A DNA stretch of 64,000 nt from Dinoroseobacter sp013215265 (GTDB taxonomy: Bacteria > Pseudomonadota > Alphaproteobacteria > Rhodobacterales > Rhodobacteraceae), in NCBI GenBank assembly GCA_963691755.1, contig OY829366.1:2790001-2854000 (forward strand). The letters run 5' to 3'. The notes beneath the pieces were generated by a model. The model did no database searches. It was not told the DNA's origin and saw only the letters and a list, made by a program, of their open reading frames with translations. Positions 1 to 8,324 of this stretch are shown in pieces. Within the stretch, counting starts at the first letter, position 1, and every line of letters starts with the position of its first letter. Both the position numbers and the translations under genes were made by a program.

Positions 1-268
1 GCACACAGGCCGTTACAGCATTGCGGCTCATCTGAGCCGCGAACGGGTGCGTCGCATCAACCACATGGGTCACGTGATGGTCGCGCAGGTACGTGGCAAG
101 GCCCTCAGGGCCACCGAACCCTCCTATCCGGCGGGGGATCGGATGCCGCGCAGGCCGCTCGACCCGGCCCGCGAAAGATACGGTGGCCTGAATGCCATCC
201 TCAGCCAGCCGCTTACACAAAGCCGTGGCTTCAATGGTGCCGCCCAGAACAAGGAGGTTTGGGGCCAT
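1..268 (-). CDS. cobK: Precorrin-6A reductase CobK (partial, C-terminus cut by window edge)
   Basis: Reduces the precorrin-6A macrocycle with NADPH in the aerobic cobalamin pathway. Only the first ~89 residues lie in the window; the gene runs off the left edge. The reading frame begins MAPNLLVLGGT (dinucleotide-binding start) and contains FGGPEGLATYL and the family motif VVDATHPFAAQMS. The ATG at 268 lies on the minus strand inside the ATG of cobL, so the two genes are divergent with overlapping start codons. This is a real gene by motif conservation although it is too incomplete to judge length. Confidence 0.9.
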   Translation of the reverse strand, partial: MAPNLLVLGGTIEATALCKRLAEDGIQATVSFAGRVERPARHPIPRRIGGFGGPEGLATYLRDHHVTHVVDATHPFAAQMSRNAVTACV

Positions 269-269
269 G
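251..269 (+). promoter_or_regulatory. Ribosome binding site deciding the cobL start
   Basis: AAGGAGG at 251-257 lies nine bases before the ATG at 267. It supports MSDAPWLTIIG as the true N-terminus of cobL rather than the longer frame opening at 192. The site lies inside the 5' coding part of the opposite-strand cobK. Confidence 0.75.
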
Positions 270-1466
270 TCTGATGCTCCGTGGCTAACCATTATTGGCG
301 TTGGTGAGGACGGGCGTGCCGGACTGGGCGCAGCAAGTCAATCCGCGCTGGACAGTGCAGATGTGGTGATGGGGCCGGAACGGCATCTTGATTTAATAGG
401 CGACACGAAGGCCAAACGTATCGTCTGGCCGGTGCCATTTGCAGACGGACTAGAAACCCTGCTGTCGCTTCGTCCCCAAAAAGTCGTCGTGCTCGCCTCA
501 GGAGATCCATTTTGGTTCGGGGCAGGCAGTACGATATCGCGGCACTTGTCGGAACACGAATGGATGGCACTCCCGAATATCTCGACATTTGCAGGTGTCG
601 CATCGCGTTTGGGTTGGGCTTTGGAAAGCACGGCTTGTCTGGGCTTGCACGCAGCGCCCCTGCAAAGACTGCGCCCCATGCTGTCGCAAGGCGCAAAAGC
701 GATCGTTCTGTTGCGCGACGGGAAGGCGGTTGCTGATTTGGCCAACCTGCTGACCACGCTCGGCTTTGGCGCAAGTCTCTTGCACAGCTTCGAAGCATTG
801 GGGGGAGGGCGAGAACGACGGACTGATTTTCGTGCAAATGCAGTTCCTGACACAATTTTCGCGCACCCTGTCTGTATCGCACTGACCTGTGAGGGAGATG
901 GTAGCCCCATCCCGAAAACCTCCGGCATCGCAGATGAGTTTTTCAAAACAGATGGCACGATGACCAAACGCCCAGTGCGCGCACTGACACTGTCTGCGCT
1001 TGCTCCGAAGCCCGGCGAACACTTGTGGGATCTGGGAAGCGGATCGGGGTCGATTGCGATCGAGTGGCTCCTGTCAGACCCCTCCACCAGCGCCACTGCG
1101 GTTGAACTTCGAGCGGAGCGTGTCCAGCTGTCCAATGAAAACGCACTGGCTCTCGGTGTAGACCGCCTGAAAACCGTTGAAGGCGAGATTGTAGCGTCAC
1201 TCGAAAGCCTACTACCTCCAGACGCCGTGTTCATCGGTGGTGGACTTTCAGAAACGCTTCTTGAGCGACTTTTTGATGTTTTGCCGTCTGGCGTGCGTCT
1301 TGTCGTGAACGCGGTGACGCTGGAAGCCGAAGCCCTGCTGAGCATCTGGCACACACAGAAGGGCGGTAGCCTAATGAGAATTGAGCTTGCACGCGCCGAG
1401 CCGCTGGGATCAAAGCGCGGTTGGCGAGCAAGCTATCCGATTGTGCAATGGAGCGTGACAACATGA
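267..1466 (+). CDS. cobL: Precorrin-6Y C5,15-methyltransferase (decarboxylating) CobL
   Basis: Two-domain enzyme (399 aa) that methylates precorrin-6Y (dihydro-precorrin-6) at C5 and C15 with S-adenosylmethionine and removes the C12 acetate carboxyl, giving precorrin-8. The N-terminal CbiE-type tetrapyrrole methylase domain (about 1-210) shows IGVGEDG at 10-16 and LASGDPFWFG near 80. The C-terminal CbiT-type Rossmann methyltransferase domain (about 230-399) has the SAM loop DLGSGSGS near 255. The start is set by a strong Shine-Dalgarno. The stop overlaps the cobE start (ATGA), so it heads a translationally coupled cob operon. Confidence 0.95.
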   Translation: MSDAPWLTIIGVGEDGRAGLGAASQSALDSADVVMGPERHLDLIGDTKAKRIVWPVPFADGLETLLSLRPQKVVVLASGDPFWFGAGSTISRHLSEHEWMALPNISTFAGVASRLGWALESTACLGLHAAPLQRLRPMLSQGAKAIVLLRDGKAVADLANLLTTLGFGASLLHSFEALGGGRERRTDFRANAVPDTIFAHPVCIALTCEGDGSPIPKTSGIADEFFKTDGTMTKRPVRALTLSALAPKPGEHLWDLGSGSGSIAIEWLLSDPSTSATAVELRAERVQLSNENALALGVDRLKTVEGEIVASLESLLPPDAVFIGGGLSETLLERLFDVLPSGVRLVVNAVTLEAEALLSIWHTQKGGSLMRIELARAEPLGSKRGWRASYPIVQWSVTT

Positions 1467-1825
1467 TCATCGCGGGTTTTGGAGCGCGCGCCTCCGCTAC
1501 AGATGCCAGTTTCAGGTCAGCCCTTGATGCCGCATTGGTTGGCAAAACACCCGATGCACTGGCCATAATGGAACCGAAATCGGAGCAGTTGCAGCCACTG
1601 GCCTCGGCTATGGGTCTTGAGCTGATCAAGGTTCCCGTCGACCACCTCGCAATACAACAAACGATTACGAAGACTGAAGCATCTCAGGCAGCCTATGGCA
1701 CGGGTAGCGTTGCCGAGGCGACGGCCTGTGCAGCCGCTGGCGCAAAGGCCAAACTGATGGGACCCCGCGCGGTTTCGACAGATCGATTGGCAACCTGCGC
1801 AATCGCGATAGGACCCACAACATGA
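1463..1825 (+). CDS. cobE: Cobalamin biosynthesis protein CobE (CbiG C-terminal-like)
   Basis: Small protein (120 aa) matching the CobE/CbiG C-terminal domain. It begins MIIAGFGARASAT and has the conserved stretch YGTGSVAEATACAAAG typical of the family, followed by GPRAVS. CobE is found with aerobic cobalamin genes; its exact role is not settled, and CbiG in the anaerobic route opens the C20 lactone. Start and stop both overlap the neighbours by ATGA junctions (1463-1466 and 1822-1825), which fixes the start at 1463 rather than the upstream in-frame ATG. Confidence 0.85.
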   Translation: MIIAGFGARASATDASFRSALDAALVGKTPDALAIMEPKSEQLQPLASAMGLELIKVPVDHLAIQQTITKTEASQAAYGTGSVAEATACAAAGAKAKLMGPRAVSTDRLATCAIAIGPTT

Positions 1826-2616
1826 CAGTTCATTTCATAGGAGCTGGTCCCGGCGCGCCTGATCTCTTGACCTTGCGCGGGCGCGACTTGATCGCTGCGT
1901 GTCCGGTATGCCTTTATGCGGGCTCGCTGGTTCCGGAAGCCGTGTTGGCACATTGCCCGCCAGATGCAAAGATTGTGAACACGGCCTCGCTCGACCTCGA
2001 TGCGATCGTTGCGGAAATCAAAATGGCAACTAAGGCCGGAAAAGACGTTGCACGGCTTCATTCCGGGGATCTGTCGGTTTGGTCCGCGATGGGCGAACAG
2101 CTGCGCCGGCTGAAATCTGAAGGTATCGACTTTACCGTCACTCCGGGTGTCCCCGCCTTTGCCGCAGCGGCTGCGGCCCTTGGCAGCGAATTGACGCTCC
2201 CGGGTGTCGCGCAATCGGTTGTGCTGACACGTACCCCGGGGCGCGCGTCCAGTATGCCGGACGACGAAACGCTGGAAAACTTCGCGGCAACGGGAGCCAC
2301 GCTGGCAATCCATCTGTCGATCGGAAATCTGGCGTACGTCATTTCTGCGCTGACCCCAAAATATGGCGGCGACTGCCCGGTTGCTGTGGTTTTCCGCGCG
2401 AGTTGGCCTGACGAACGGATTCACAGGGCAACGCTCGCGACTTTGGAGGAAACACTCGATAAGGACATCACGCGAACCGCACTGATCCTCGTTGGACCTG
2501 CGCTTGCGGCGGATGGGTTTGCCGAAAGCTGCCTTTATGCACCTGATTATGATCGCCGCTACCGTCCGCAAACGGCAGACAGCCCATGGGCAAGCTGGAG
2601 CCATGGCGATGACTGA
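1822..2616 (+). CDS. cobM: Precorrin-4 C11-methyltransferase CobM
   Basis: SAM-dependent tetrapyrrole methylase (264 aa) that methylates precorrin-4 at C11 to give precorrin-5. Visible motifs are FIGAGPGAPDLLT near the N-terminus, RLHSGDLSVW near 80 and TPGVPAFAAAAAALG near 110, all diagnostic of the CobM/CbiF family. Its length is typical. It begins in an ATGA overlap with cobE and its 3' end overlaps the start of cobB by a few bases, so it is an internal gene of the cob operon. Confidence 0.95.
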   Translation: MTVHFIGAGPGAPDLLTLRGRDLIAACPVCLYAGSLVPEAVLAHCPPDAKIVNTASLDLDAIVAEIKMATKAGKDVARLHSGDLSVWSAMGEQLRRLKSEGIDFTVTPGVPAFAAAAAALGSELTLPGVAQSVVLTRTPGRASSMPDDETLENFAATGATLAIHLSIGNLAYVISALTPKYGGDCPVAVVFRASWPDERIHRATLATLEETLDKDITRTALILVGPALAADGFAESCLYAPDYDRRYRPQTADSPWASWSHGDD

Positions 2617-3925
2617 GCTGCCGCGCGGTTTGATGATCTCGGCCCCAGCTTCGGGGACCGGAAAAACGACATTGATGCTGGGGCTGCTGCGTGCGCTTGC
2701 AGAAGATGGTCTTCGTGTTCAGCCCTTCAAGAGCGGTCCCGACTATATCGACCCGGCGTTTCATCTGGCCGCTGCGGGTCGCGCATCTTTCAACTTCGAT
2801 ACCTGGGCGATGGACAACGGGCTTCTGGGCGCAATCGCCGCGCAGGGCCGAGGGGCCGACATCGTTGTCGCTGAGGGATCCATGGGCCTTTATGATGGCG
2901 TCGCAACGCGCGGGCAAACAGGCTTTGGATCAAGCGCTGAGACCGCCCAACGCATGGGATGGCCCGTCATTCTGGTTATCGATGTCAGCGGGCAAGCCCA
3001 ATCCGCGGCAGCCACAGCACTGGGCTTTGCGCAATACGCTCCCGATTTGCCATTTGCAGGGGTAATCCTGAACCGCGTCGCGTCGCCCCGTCATGAACGC
3101 CTGACGCGTGTTGGGATGGAGCGCGCTGGTTTGAAGGTATTAGGGTCCCTGCCCCGTCGCGGTGACCTGAAGCTTCCCGAACGCCATCTGGGACTAATCC
3201 AGGCAGTTGAGCATCCTGACCTTGAAGCTGCAATCGCAGGCTATGCAAGTTTCTTGCGAGAAAACGTTGATCTTGAAGCGATCAAGGCGGCCGCTTCAGG
3301 CGGCGTTTGCCCTGTGATCGGCACGTTGCCCACTCCACCAGCGCAACGTATCGCCCTGGCCCGGGACGAGGCATTTTCATTCACCTACCCGCATGTCTTG
3401 AACGGTTGGCGGAATGCAGGGGCTGAAATCCTTCCATTCTCTCCGCTGGCCGATGAAACACCCGCTGATGACGCCGATCTCGTGTGGCTGCCAGGTGGAT
3501 ACCCTGAGTTGCACGCTGGAAAGATCGCCTCTGCGAACCGTTTTCTGTCAGGCTTGAAAAAACACGCAGAAACCAAACCCGTACATGGCGAATGTGGTGG
3601 ATACATGGTGCTTGGCGACACCCTGACAGACAAAGATGGCAACCGTCACCAGATGGCCGGACTGCTTGGTCTTACAACAAGCTTCGAAAAGCGAAAATTC
3701 CATCTTGGCTATCGCCGCGCGATCCTGGAAAAAGCCATGCCGGGGTTTGCTCCCGGCGCCGCCCTTCGAGGTCACGAATTCCACTATACAACAATTCTGG
3801 ACCAGCCAGACGAACCGCTCGCAAACGTGTTTGATGCGGACGGAAACCCTGTGCCTGAAACAGGATCGATCCGTGGCAATGTCTCGGGTACGTTCTTTCA
3901 TTATATCACGCAGGATCAGCCATGA
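2609..3925 (+). CDS. cobB: Cobyrinate a,c-diamide synthase CobB
   Basis: Glutamine- and ATP-dependent amidase (438 aa) that amidates the a and c carboxylates; in the aerobic pathway the substrate is hydrogenobyrinate. The N-terminal dethiobiotin-synthetase-like P-loop is SAPASGTGKTTLM, followed by GPDYIDPAFH. The C-terminal class I glutamine amidotransferase domain has the nucleophile in HGECGGYMVLG (Cys near 329). I chose ATG 2609 because a GGAG at 2597-2600 is well spaced from it; ATG 2603 is too close. Its stop overlaps the cobA start by ATGA. Confidence 0.93.
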   Translation: MTELPRGLMISAPASGTGKTTLMLGLLRALAEDGLRVQPFKSGPDYIDPAFHLAAAGRASFNFDTWAMDNGLLGAIAAQGRGADIVVAEGSMGLYDGVATRGQTGFGSSAETAQRMGWPVILVIDVSGQAQSAAATALGFAQYAPDLPFAGVILNRVASPRHERLTRVGMERAGLKVLGSLPRRGDLKLPERHLGLIQAVEHPDLEAAIAGYASFLRENVDLEAIKAAASGGVCPVIGTLPTPPAQRIALARDEAFSFTYPHVLNGWRNAGAEILPFSPLADETPADDADLVWLPGGYPELHAGKIASANRFLSGLKKHAETKPVHGECGGYMVLGDTLTDKDGNRHQMAGLLGLTTSFEKRKFHLGYRRAILEKAMPGFAPGAALRGHEFHYTTILDQPDEPLANVFDADGNPVPETGSIRGNVSGTFFHYITQDQP

Positions 3926-4638
3926 CCGGCTTTGTCAGCTTCGTTGGCTCGGGCCCCGGTGATCCGGACCTTCTGACGCTGAAGGCGGTCAACCGGCTTC
4001 AAAACGCGGATGCCGTGCTTTTTGATGATCTTTCCTCGGGTCCGATCCTGACGCATGTCAGGCAGGGTGCAGATCTGGTTGGCGTTGGAAAACGTGCCGG
4101 CAGGGCCTCTCCGAAACAGCACCATGTAAGCCAATTACTGGTGGACTACGCCTTGGAAAACCAGCGCATCGTACGGCTGAAATCTGGGGATGGCGGGACG
4201 TTTGGCAGACTGGAAGAAGAGATTGTCGCCCTCAGGGAGGCCGGGATCCCTTATGAGATCATCCCCGGCGTTCCATCAGCGAATGCGGCAGCGGCGGCGG
4301 CTGGCATCCCTTTGACCCGCAGACTGACCGCGCGCCGGGTCCAATTTGTAACGGGCCATGACGTCAGTGGCGTATTGCCGCAAGATCTGAACATCGCGGC
4401 ACTCGCGGACCCGCAAGCCACAACCGTGGTTTTCATGGGCAAACGGACATTTCCAAAACTCGCGAAAATTCTGCAAGATGCAGGGCTGTCCTCGGAGACA
4501 CCCGCGTTGCTTGTCGAAAGCGTAAGCACACCCGACCAGAAGATCATACGCGGCACCATCGCTTCGCTCTCTGAAAGCCTGTCGCAATCGATTGGCGCGG
4601 CGCCCGCCTTGATCCTCTACGGAGCGTTGGCCGAATGA
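3922..4638 (+). CDS. cobA: Uroporphyrinogen-III C-methyltransferase CobA (SUMT)
   Basis: Converts uroporphyrinogen III to precorrin-2 with two SAM, the branch point to cobalamin and siroheme (238 aa). It has the N-terminal signature VGSGPGDPDLLTLKA and the PGVPSANAAAAAAGIPLTRR region. The SAM loop reads RLKSGDGGTFGR instead of the commoner RLKGGDPF-type sequence, a divergence in a normally conserved loop. There is no CysG dehydrogenase/chelatase domain, so this is the stand-alone form. It lies between ATGA junctions with cobB and cobF. Confidence 0.93.
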   Translation: MTGFVSFVGSGPGDPDLLTLKAVNRLQNADAVLFDDLSSGPILTHVRQGADLVGVGKRAGRASPKQHHVSQLLVDYALENQRIVRLKSGDGGTFGRLEEEIVALREAGIPYEIIPGVPSANAAAAAAGIPLTRRLTARRVQFVTGHDVSGVLPQDLNIAALADPQATTVVFMGKRTFPKLAKILQDAGLSSETPALLVESVSTPDQKIIRGTIASLSESLSQSIGAAPALILYGALAE

Positions 4639-5381
4639 AATCCCTCACGCTTATCGGGATCGGAACAGGAAACCCAGAACACCTGACCGAACAAGCCAGA
4701 ACGGCAATCGCGAAGGCAGACCTGATCCTTGTTCCAGATAAGGGTGACGGAAAATCAGACCTGTCGTCCCTTCGGATGCATCTCATCTCTGCCATCCGAC
4801 CCTTGGACCAGACCATCGTGTCTTTCCAGATGCCGGTGCGCGACCCAGAGCTACCCTATCAGAAGGCCGTTGATCTTTGGCATGACGAAATTGCCGGACG
4901 TTGGACGGATGCTACCCAAAGTACTTCAAACGCAGATAATGTCGCCTTGCTCGTCTGGGGTGACCCTTCGCTTTATGACAGCACCTTGCGGATCGCTGAA
5001 CGGCTTGATCCAAAACCGAAATTGCAGGTCATTCCCGGTCTCACATCACTACAACTTCTGACCGCGGCGCATGCGATCCCACTGAATATGGTCGCTGATG
5101 CTGTCACCATCACGACTGGCCGGCGTCTCGCAGATCATGGCTGGCCGCAGGGCGTGAACACGCTTGCCGTTATGCTGGACGGACGCTGTGCCTTTCAGAC
5201 GCTTGAAGACGGCGCGTATCACATCTGGTGGGGTGCCTATGTCGGTATGGATGAGGAGGTTCTGATTTCAGGACTATTGTCCGAGGTCTGTGACCAGATC
5301 ATCAGCACCCGTGCGGTAGAACGCGAACGGCATGGTTGGATCATGGATATCTACCTCCTGCGCAAGCTCAAAGGCGCGTAA
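4635..5381 (+). CDS. cobF: Precorrin-6A synthase (deacetylating) CobF
   Basis: SAM-dependent enzyme (248 aa) that methylates C1 and releases the C20 acyl unit as acetate, forming precorrin-6A. It is specific to the aerobic pathway. It begins SLTLIGIGTGNPEHLT and contains LLVWGDPSLYDSTLRI and VIPGLTSLQLLTAAHAIPLN, matching CobF. It is the last cob gene of the operon and starts in an ATGA overlap with cobA. cobG, cobH, cobI and cobJ are not in this window and presumably lie beyond cobK. Confidence 0.92.
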   Translation: MKSLTLIGIGTGNPEHLTEQARTAIAKADLILVPDKGDGKSDLSSLRMHLISAIRPLDQTIVSFQMPVRDPELPYQKAVDLWHDEIAGRWTDATQSTSNADNVALLVWGDPSLYDSTLRIAERLDPKPKLQVIPGLTSLQLLTAAHAIPLNMVADAVTITTGRRLADHGWPQGVNTLAVMLDGRCAFQTLEDGAYHIWWGAYVGMDEEVLISGLLSEVCDQIISTRAVERERHGWIMDIYLLRKLKGA

Positions 5382-5448
5382 GAATTTAGGGTTCTCTTGG
5401 CGCCTCGATTGCAGCACATTGTCCGCAATCTATACGGTAGAGTTCACC

Positions 5449-6072
5449 ATGCCCCATGATCATTCAGATGGCCCTGAGCATTCGCATCTCAGCGATATCG
5501 ATGCACGTGTGCGCGCGCTCGAAAGCTTACTCAGCGAGAAGGGCTATATCGACAGCGCAGCGGTCGATGAAATCGTCGACACCTATCAGACCAAGATTGG
5601 TCCTCGAAACGGTGCCCATGTCGTTGCGAAATCCTGGACGGATCCGGAATTTCGCAACTGGCTCGAAAGAGATGCAACCGCCGCCATTCACTCTCTTGGC
5701 TACACATCGCGACAGGGCGAGCATATGCAGGCCCTTTTTAACAGCGATCAGGTCCACCACCTTGTCGTCTGCACGCTGTGTTCCTGTTATCCTTGGTCCG
5801 TGCTGGGGCTGCCACCGACATGGTACAAATCCCCTCCATTCCGGTCTCGCGCCGTGATCGACCCCCGCGGTGTTCTACAAGATTTCGGCATCAATATTCC
5901 TGACGACGTTTCAGTAGAAGTCCATGATTCCACTGCCGAAATGCGATATATTGTTATCCCTGAACGGCCCACTGGCACAGACGATTGGTCAGAAGATGCA
6001 CTGTCAAAGCTGGTAACACGCAATGCAATGATCGGCACAGGTTTCGCATTATCACCTGCGGAGGCCTCATGA
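5449..6072 (+). CDS. nthA: Nitrile hydratase alpha subunit, cobalt type
   Basis: Catalytic subunit (207 aa) of the enzyme hydrating nitriles to amides. The metal-claw motif is VCTLCSC: Cys108, Thr109, Leu110, Cys111, Ser112, Cys113. Threonine in the third position of VC(T/S)LCSC marks the non-corrin Co(III) form rather than the Fe form; Cys111 and Cys113 would be the oxidised ligands. The N-terminus is histidine-rich (HDHSDGPEHSH). The start ATG 5449 follows a 67-bp gap from cobF and has only a weak Shine-Dalgarno. The stop overlaps the beta-subunit start by ATGA. Confidence 0.95.
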   Translation: MPHDHSDGPEHSHLSDIDARVRALESLLSEKGYIDSAAVDEIVDTYQTKIGPRNGAHVVAKSWTDPEFRNWLERDATAAIHSLGYTSRQGEHMQALFNSDQVHHLVVCTLCSCYPWSVLGLPPTWYKSPPFRSRAVIDPRGVLQDFGINIPDDVSVEVHDSTAEMRYIVIPERPTGTDDWSEDALSKLVTRNAMIGTGFALSPAEAS

Positions 6073-6731
6073 ACGGCGCAGCAGATCTGGGGGGGATGAT
6101 GGGGTTCGGGCCCGTTGATGACGAACCGGAATTCCCAAAGTTTCATGACGCCTGGGAAGAGCGTGTGCTTGGCATTATCGTGGCACTCGGCGCCTGCGGA
6201 CAATGGAACTTGGATCAATCCAGATCCGCGCGCGAAAGCCTACCACCGGCCACCTACCTCACCATCCCCTACTATCAGATCTGGCTGGAGGCAGCGATCA
6301 CGCTGATGCGCGCGCGCGGGATGGTCACGGATGAGGAGTTGCGCAGCGGTCAGCAATTGATTGATCCGATCGCGGTGAAGGCGACGCTTCACCCTGAGAA
6401 TGTTCAGAAAGTGTTGTATGCCGGGGGTCCTGTGGACAGGCCGGAACAGGGCGAACCTGCTTTCAAGGCCGGCGATACGGTGGTTACGCTGAACAGCAAC
6501 CCAACCACCCATACCCGCCTTCCCAGATATGCCCGCGACAAGGTTGGTGAGATCGAGCGCATCCACGGATTTCATGTTTTTCCAGACGATAACGCTCTGG
6601 GAATAGGGGAAAATCCCACCTGGCTTTATAAGGTAAGGTTTTCAGCGCAAACGCTCTGGGGTGAGGACAAGAACCCCAATGACACTGTCACACTCGACTT
6701 ATGGGAACCCTATTTGTGTCCCCTCGAATGA
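6069..6731 (+). CDS. nthB: Nitrile hydratase beta subunit
   Basis: Structural partner (220 aa) of the alpha subunit. The N-terminal half (NGAADLGGMMGFGPV, then PEFPKFHDAWEERVLGI) and the C-terminal SH3-like half (FKAGDTVVTL, LPRYARDKVGEIERIHG, YKVRFSAQTLWG) are both clearly of the family. Length is normal. It is coupled by ATGA overlaps to nthA upstream and to the activator gene downstream. Confidence 0.94.
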   Translation: MNGAADLGGMMGFGPVDDEPEFPKFHDAWEERVLGIIVALGACGQWNLDQSRSARESLPPATYLTIPYYQIWLEAAITLMRARGMVTDEELRSGQQLIDPIAVKATLHPENVQKVLYAGGPVDRPEQGEPAFKAGDTVVTLNSNPTTHTRLPRYARDKVGEIERIHGFHVFPDDNALGIGENPTWLYKVRFSAQTLWGEDKNPNDTVTLDLWEPYLCPLE

Positions 6732-7048
6732 TACCATCTGACACGCATATGGTCCCCGGCTTCGAGGACGATCCTGTCTTCGAAGAACCCTGGCAGGCGC
6801 AGGCCTTCGCCATGGTGGTGGCGCTCCACCAGAACGGGGCATTTACATGGGATGAATGGGCTGCAACCCTTTCTGCAGAGATACATGGTCCTACGAAACG
6901 GCCCTACTACGATCACTGGTTGGCGGCGCTTGAAAATATTGTCGAGCAGAAGCGGCTAACCTCGGCATCTGACTTGCGCAAAAGAAAGGTTGCCTGGCAC
7001 GACGCTGCGGCGCGTACGCCTCATGGTCAACCGATCAGATTGGGTTAG
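6728..7048 (+). CDS. Nitrile hydratase accessory/activator protein (beta N-terminal-like)
   Basis: 106-aa protein resembling the N-terminal half of the beta subunit: FEEPWQAQAFAMVVALHQNGAFTWDEWAATL and YYDHWLAALENIV. This matches the small activators (P14K, NhlE class) that swap subunits to load cobalt into the alpha subunit of Co-type enzymes. The last two thirds of a true beta subunit are absent, and the position after nthB is typical. I start it at ATG 6728, in ATGA overlap with the nthB stop. Confidence 0.88.
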   Translation: MIPSDTHMVPGFEDDPVFEEPWQAQAFAMVVALHQNGAFTWDEWAATLSAEIHGPTKRPYYDHWLAALENIVEQKRLTSASDLRKRKVAWHDAAARTPHGQPIRLG

Positions 7049-7127
7049 ACTAACGCAAAGGTCTGTCTTTTGACGCAGACGATCATGAGGCCGTCAAAGA
7101 ATTAAGAAATCCCTGCACAGGACTATA

Positions 7128-8324
7128 ATGACTGATTTTTCTAAAACTCGCGCGATGTTCGATATCCCTGAGGGAATGATCTATCTGAATGGTAATTCAC
7201 TCGGACCGATGCCTAAGGTTGCGCCTGAACGCATGACCCGGTTTCTGCAAGATGAATGGCGCACAGAACTGATCAGGGGCTGGAACACCAAGGGATGGTG
7301 GATGCAGACAAATACCCTTGGTGATCGGGTTGCGAAACTGATCGGCGCGGCGCCAGGAACCACGGTGGTCAGTGACACATTGTCGATCAAGGTGTTCCAG
7401 GCGGTCGGGGCTGCGCTTGCGTTGGTTCCGGACCGAAAGGTGATTTTGTCAGATAACGGAAACTTTCCGTCGGATCTTTATATCGCTCAGGGGCTGATCA
7501 AGTTCAAAGATGCGGGCTATGAATTGCGCGCGCCCGAACCCGAAGAGGTCCTTGAAAACATTACCAAAGAGGTCGGCGTTGTGATGTTGACCGAGGTGGA
7601 CTATCGCACCGGTCGCAAACACGACATGGCCAAGATCATCTCACGCGCCCATGAGGTGGGTGCGGTGGTGGTCTGGGACCTCGCGCATTCTGCGGGAGCC
7701 ATCCCTGTCGATGTCGCTGGTCTGGACGCAGACTTCGCAATTGGCTGTACTTACAAGTACTTAAACGCTGGCCCGGGCGCTCCGGCCTTCATCTATGTGG
7801 CCCCGCGTCTGATCGACCAGGTCGAGCCTGTGCTGTCGGGTTGGTATGGGCATGAGGCCCCGTTCGCGTTTGAAACAACCTATAGACCTGCCCCATCAAA
7901 GATTGAACGGATGCGGATCGGTACCCCGTCTATTGCGGCATTCACTCTGCTTGATGCGGCGCTGGACATTTGGGAGGTAGTTGATCTGCAAGACCTTCAT
8001 GCAGAAACCATTGAATTATCTGAGCTTTTCATCAAAGAAGTAGAGGCGCGCTGCCCGGGCGTCACCTTCGCCGGACCACGCGACCCGGCCCAGCGCGGCG
8101 GTCATGTGGCGCTTCGATACGAGAACAGTTATGCCCTGATGCAGGCTTTGATTGCCCGAAAAGTGATCGGAGATTTCCGGGAACCAGATACGATGAGATT
8201 TGGCATAACACCACTTTTCATCAATGAATCAGATATCTTAGAAGCCGTGAGCCGAATGGAGGACATCCTTGCAACGGACGCATGGAAATCCCCGGAGTAT
8301 CAGGTGAAAGCGGCGGTGACGTGA
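7128..8324 (+). CDS. kynU: Kynureninase
   Basis: PLP enzyme (398 aa) splitting kynurenine to anthranilate and alanine in tryptophan breakdown. Typical features are MIYLNGNSLGPMPK at the N-terminus, LTEVDYRTGRKHDM, VWDLAHSAGA with the PLP-binding Asp, and the PLP lysine in CTYKYLNAGPGAP (Lys210). The C-terminal GGHVALRY is also typical. AGGA lies about six bases before ATG 7128. Its stop overlaps a GTG start of the next gene (GTGA). Tryptophan dioxygenase (kynA) is not in the window. Confidence 0.94.
   Translation: MTDFSKTRAMFDIPEGMIYLNGNSLGPMPKVAPERMTRFLQDEWRTELIRGWNTKGWWMQTNTLGDRVAKLIGAAPGTTVVSDTLSIKVFQAVGAALALVPDRKVILSDNGNFPSDLYIAQGLIKFKDAGYELRAPEPEEVLENITKEVGVVMLTEVDYRTGRKHDMAKIISRAHEVGAVVVWDLAHSAGAIPVDVAGLDADFAIGCTYKYLNAGPGAPAFIYVAPRLIDQVEPVLSGWYGHEAPFAFETTYRPAPSKIERMRIGTPSIAAFTLLDAALDIWEVVDLQDLHAETIELSELFIKEVEARCPGVTFAGPRDPAQRGGHVALRYENSYALMQALIARKVIGDFREPDTMRFGITPLFINESDILEAVSRMEDILATDAWKSPEYQVKAAVT

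Noticed and set aside
338..1354. Long minus-strand open frame opposite cobL
   Set aside because: Its translation is serine/arginine-rich with no family motifs; cobL on the other strand is well supported. Similar shadows opposite the flavoprotein (9880-11181), suyB (13690-14871) and hpsN (17257-18339) were dropped for the same reason.
1..5448. Cobalamin riboswitch or CRISPR, tRNA, IS or prophage features anywhere in the window
   Set aside because: I looked for the B12 box, direct-repeat arrays, tRNA T-loop patterns and transposase or integrase motifs and found none convincing. A covariance-model search would be decisive for RNAs.
7049..7127. Possible small hairpin GTCTG/CAGAC between the nitrile hydratase activator and kynU
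   Set aside because: Only five pairs with a ten-base loop and no T-run; too weak to call a terminator.
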